Shown piece by piece: positions 4,965-5,352 of a DNA stretch of 5,352 nucleotides. The stretch covers positions 1-5,352 of the forward strand of contig JAJAYV010000302.1 of the NCBI GenBank assembly GCA_026786045.1. The letters run 5' to 3'. A program made the position numbers and the translations under genes. This DNA is from Frankiaceae bacterium. GTDB lineage: Bacteria; Actinomycetota; Actinomycetes; Mycobacteriales; SCTD01. Position 1 is the first letter of the stretch, and each line of letters starts with the position of its first letter. The notes beneath the pieces were generated by a model. It was not told the origin of the DNA. It did no database searches and saw nothing but the letters and a program-made list of their open reading frames with translations.

Positions 4965-5135
4965 TCAGTGGCTGGTGCCGCGGACGGCCCGGCGGAGGGC
5001 TCGGCGGGTGGTGCTGGCGAGCAGGACGAGGCGCAGGCGCATGCGCAGGTCGAAGGGCAGCTCCTCGTCGACCTCCTCGTACACGCAGAGGTCCACGGTG
5101 CGGGTCGTGGTCCGGGGGCCGGTCACGGCGGACAT
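4965..5135 (-). CDS. Small hypothetical protein, 56 aa
   Basis: No family recognised. The ATG at 5135 is preceded by AGGAG with a 7-nt spacer, and nearly all of the 56 codons end in G or C, so this looks like a real gene rather than the longer frame that extends upstream to 5288. The protein has a Thr/Arg-rich start, a central acidic patch (VYEEVDEELPFDL, 18-30) with one Cys at 17, and a basic, helix-prone C-terminus (RMRLRLVLLASTTRRALRRAVRG, given as 31-53: Arg at 31, 33, 35 and a Leu/Val core at 36-39). There is no clear transmembrane segment. It precedes the CDGSH gene by 110 nt on the same strand, so co-transcription is possible, and it is divergent from the gene at 5303. Confidence 0.65.
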   Translation of the reverse strand: MSAVTGPRTTTRTVDLCVYEEVDEELPFDLRMRLRLVLLASTTRRALRRAVRGTSH

Positions 5136-5142
5136 GGTCGTG

Positions 5143-5147
5143 CTCCT
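5143..5147 (-). promoter_or_regulatory. Ribosome binding site of the 56-aa gene
   Basis: AGGAG followed by a 7-nt spacer and ATG at 5135. This fixes the start and argues against the longer upstream extension of the same frame. Confidence 0.7.
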
Positions 5148-5204
5148 GTCTGCCGCACGTCCGGGGCGGCGGCGGCCCGGGCCAGTCCACCGGCCGGCGC
5201 GACT

Positions 5205-5263
5205 GCGGGACAGGGACCAAGGACCCGGCTCCGGGGGTCTCAGGTCACTGTCCGGGCGGGACA
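5205..5263. promoter_or_regulatory. Divergent control region with palindrome and repeated GCGGGACA
   Basis: The 5136-5302 gap between two divergent genes contains a 5-bp inverted repeat with a 5-bp spacer, TGTCC-GGGCG-GGACA (5249-5263). The right half includes GCGGGACA (5256-5263), also present as a direct repeat at 5205-5212. A regulator shared by the two divergent units is a reasonable guess. I see no TANNNT hexamer on either strand, so the promoters here are not of the ordinary housekeeping look. Confidence 0.35.
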
Positions 5264-5291
5264 CTCCGGCGCAGGCTGGGTCGAACACCCC

Positions 5292-5352
5292 AGGAGGCAG
5301 CCATGACCAGCCCGCACCTCACCTCGTCCGTCCGCCACGTGCTCGAGGCGGC
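5292..5352 (+). CDS. Start of an unidentified gene, truncated by the window edge
   Basis: A perfect AGGAGG (5292-5297) is followed by 5 nt and an ATG at 5303; the coding part runs from 5303 off the right edge. Only 16 full codons are visible (MTSPHLTSSVRHVLEA), too few to name a family. Every visible codon ends in G or C. It is divergent from the 56-residue and CDGSH genes. From gene neighbourhoods I know, an iron-containing redox enzyme (haem-oxygenase-like fold) is sometimes found beside CDGSH genes of this type, but nothing in these residues shows that. Confidence 0.7.

Noticed and set aside
4855..5220. An N-terminal extension of the CDGSH frame to 5220
   Set aside because: The added residues are low-complexity Pro/Arg/His, overlap the 56-residue gene, and the ATG at 4854 has a strong ribosome binding site.
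1..5352. CRISPR arrays, tRNA or rRNA genes, insertion sequences, toxin-antitoxin or phage genes
   Set aside because: No regularly spaced repeats, cloverleaf-type sequences, transposase motifs or phage-type proteins were seen on either strand.

Overview
This is very GC-rich DNA from an actinomycete; the rank below that cannot be fixed from the window. The evidence is the near-total G/C third codon positions, a GSI-beta type glutamine synthetase, an adjacent DUF4191 gene and RDD-family gene (a neighbourhood typical of Actinobacteria), a GlnR-like operator and several promoters placed for leaderless mRNAs.

Layout, left to right. 1-139 holds no convincing gene. It contains a perfect 15-bp inverted repeat, the likely glnA terminator, and a pair of GTGCACCA repeats. 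140-1564 (-) is full-length glnA with a TTG start. 1565-1736 is a divergent control region with a GlnR-type array and -10 hexamers for glnA and for the RDD gene. 1737-2246 (+) is a small RDD-family membrane protein. It converges, 12 bp apart, on the DUF4191 membrane protein at 2259-2984 (-), with a hairpin spanning the junction. 3010-3786 (-) is a 1-acylglycerol-3-phosphate acyltransferase-like protein, and 3840-4130 (-) is an unrecognised 96-residue protein.

4189-4854 (-) encodes a 221-residue iron-sulfur protein with a CDGSH motif, a divergent 4Fe-4S-type module and a second CDGSH motif. Upstream on the same strand, 4965-5135 encodes a 56-residue protein of unknown function with a strong ribosome binding site. 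A 167-bp divergent region then separates it from a gene that starts at 5303 (+) and runs off the window.

How it fits together. The left part is nitrogen assimilation (glnA, probably under GlnR control) plus two small conserved membrane proteins of unknown function. The middle gene belongs to phospholipid synthesis. The right part is a small iron-sulfur/redox locus. Most genes look ordinary. The points most worth a second look are the GlnR-like array, the run of three apparently leaderless promoters, the triple-module Fe-S protein, and the 56-residue gene beside it. I saw no mobile element, CRISPR array, tRNA or rRNA, and nothing that clearly amounts to a new multi-gene system.
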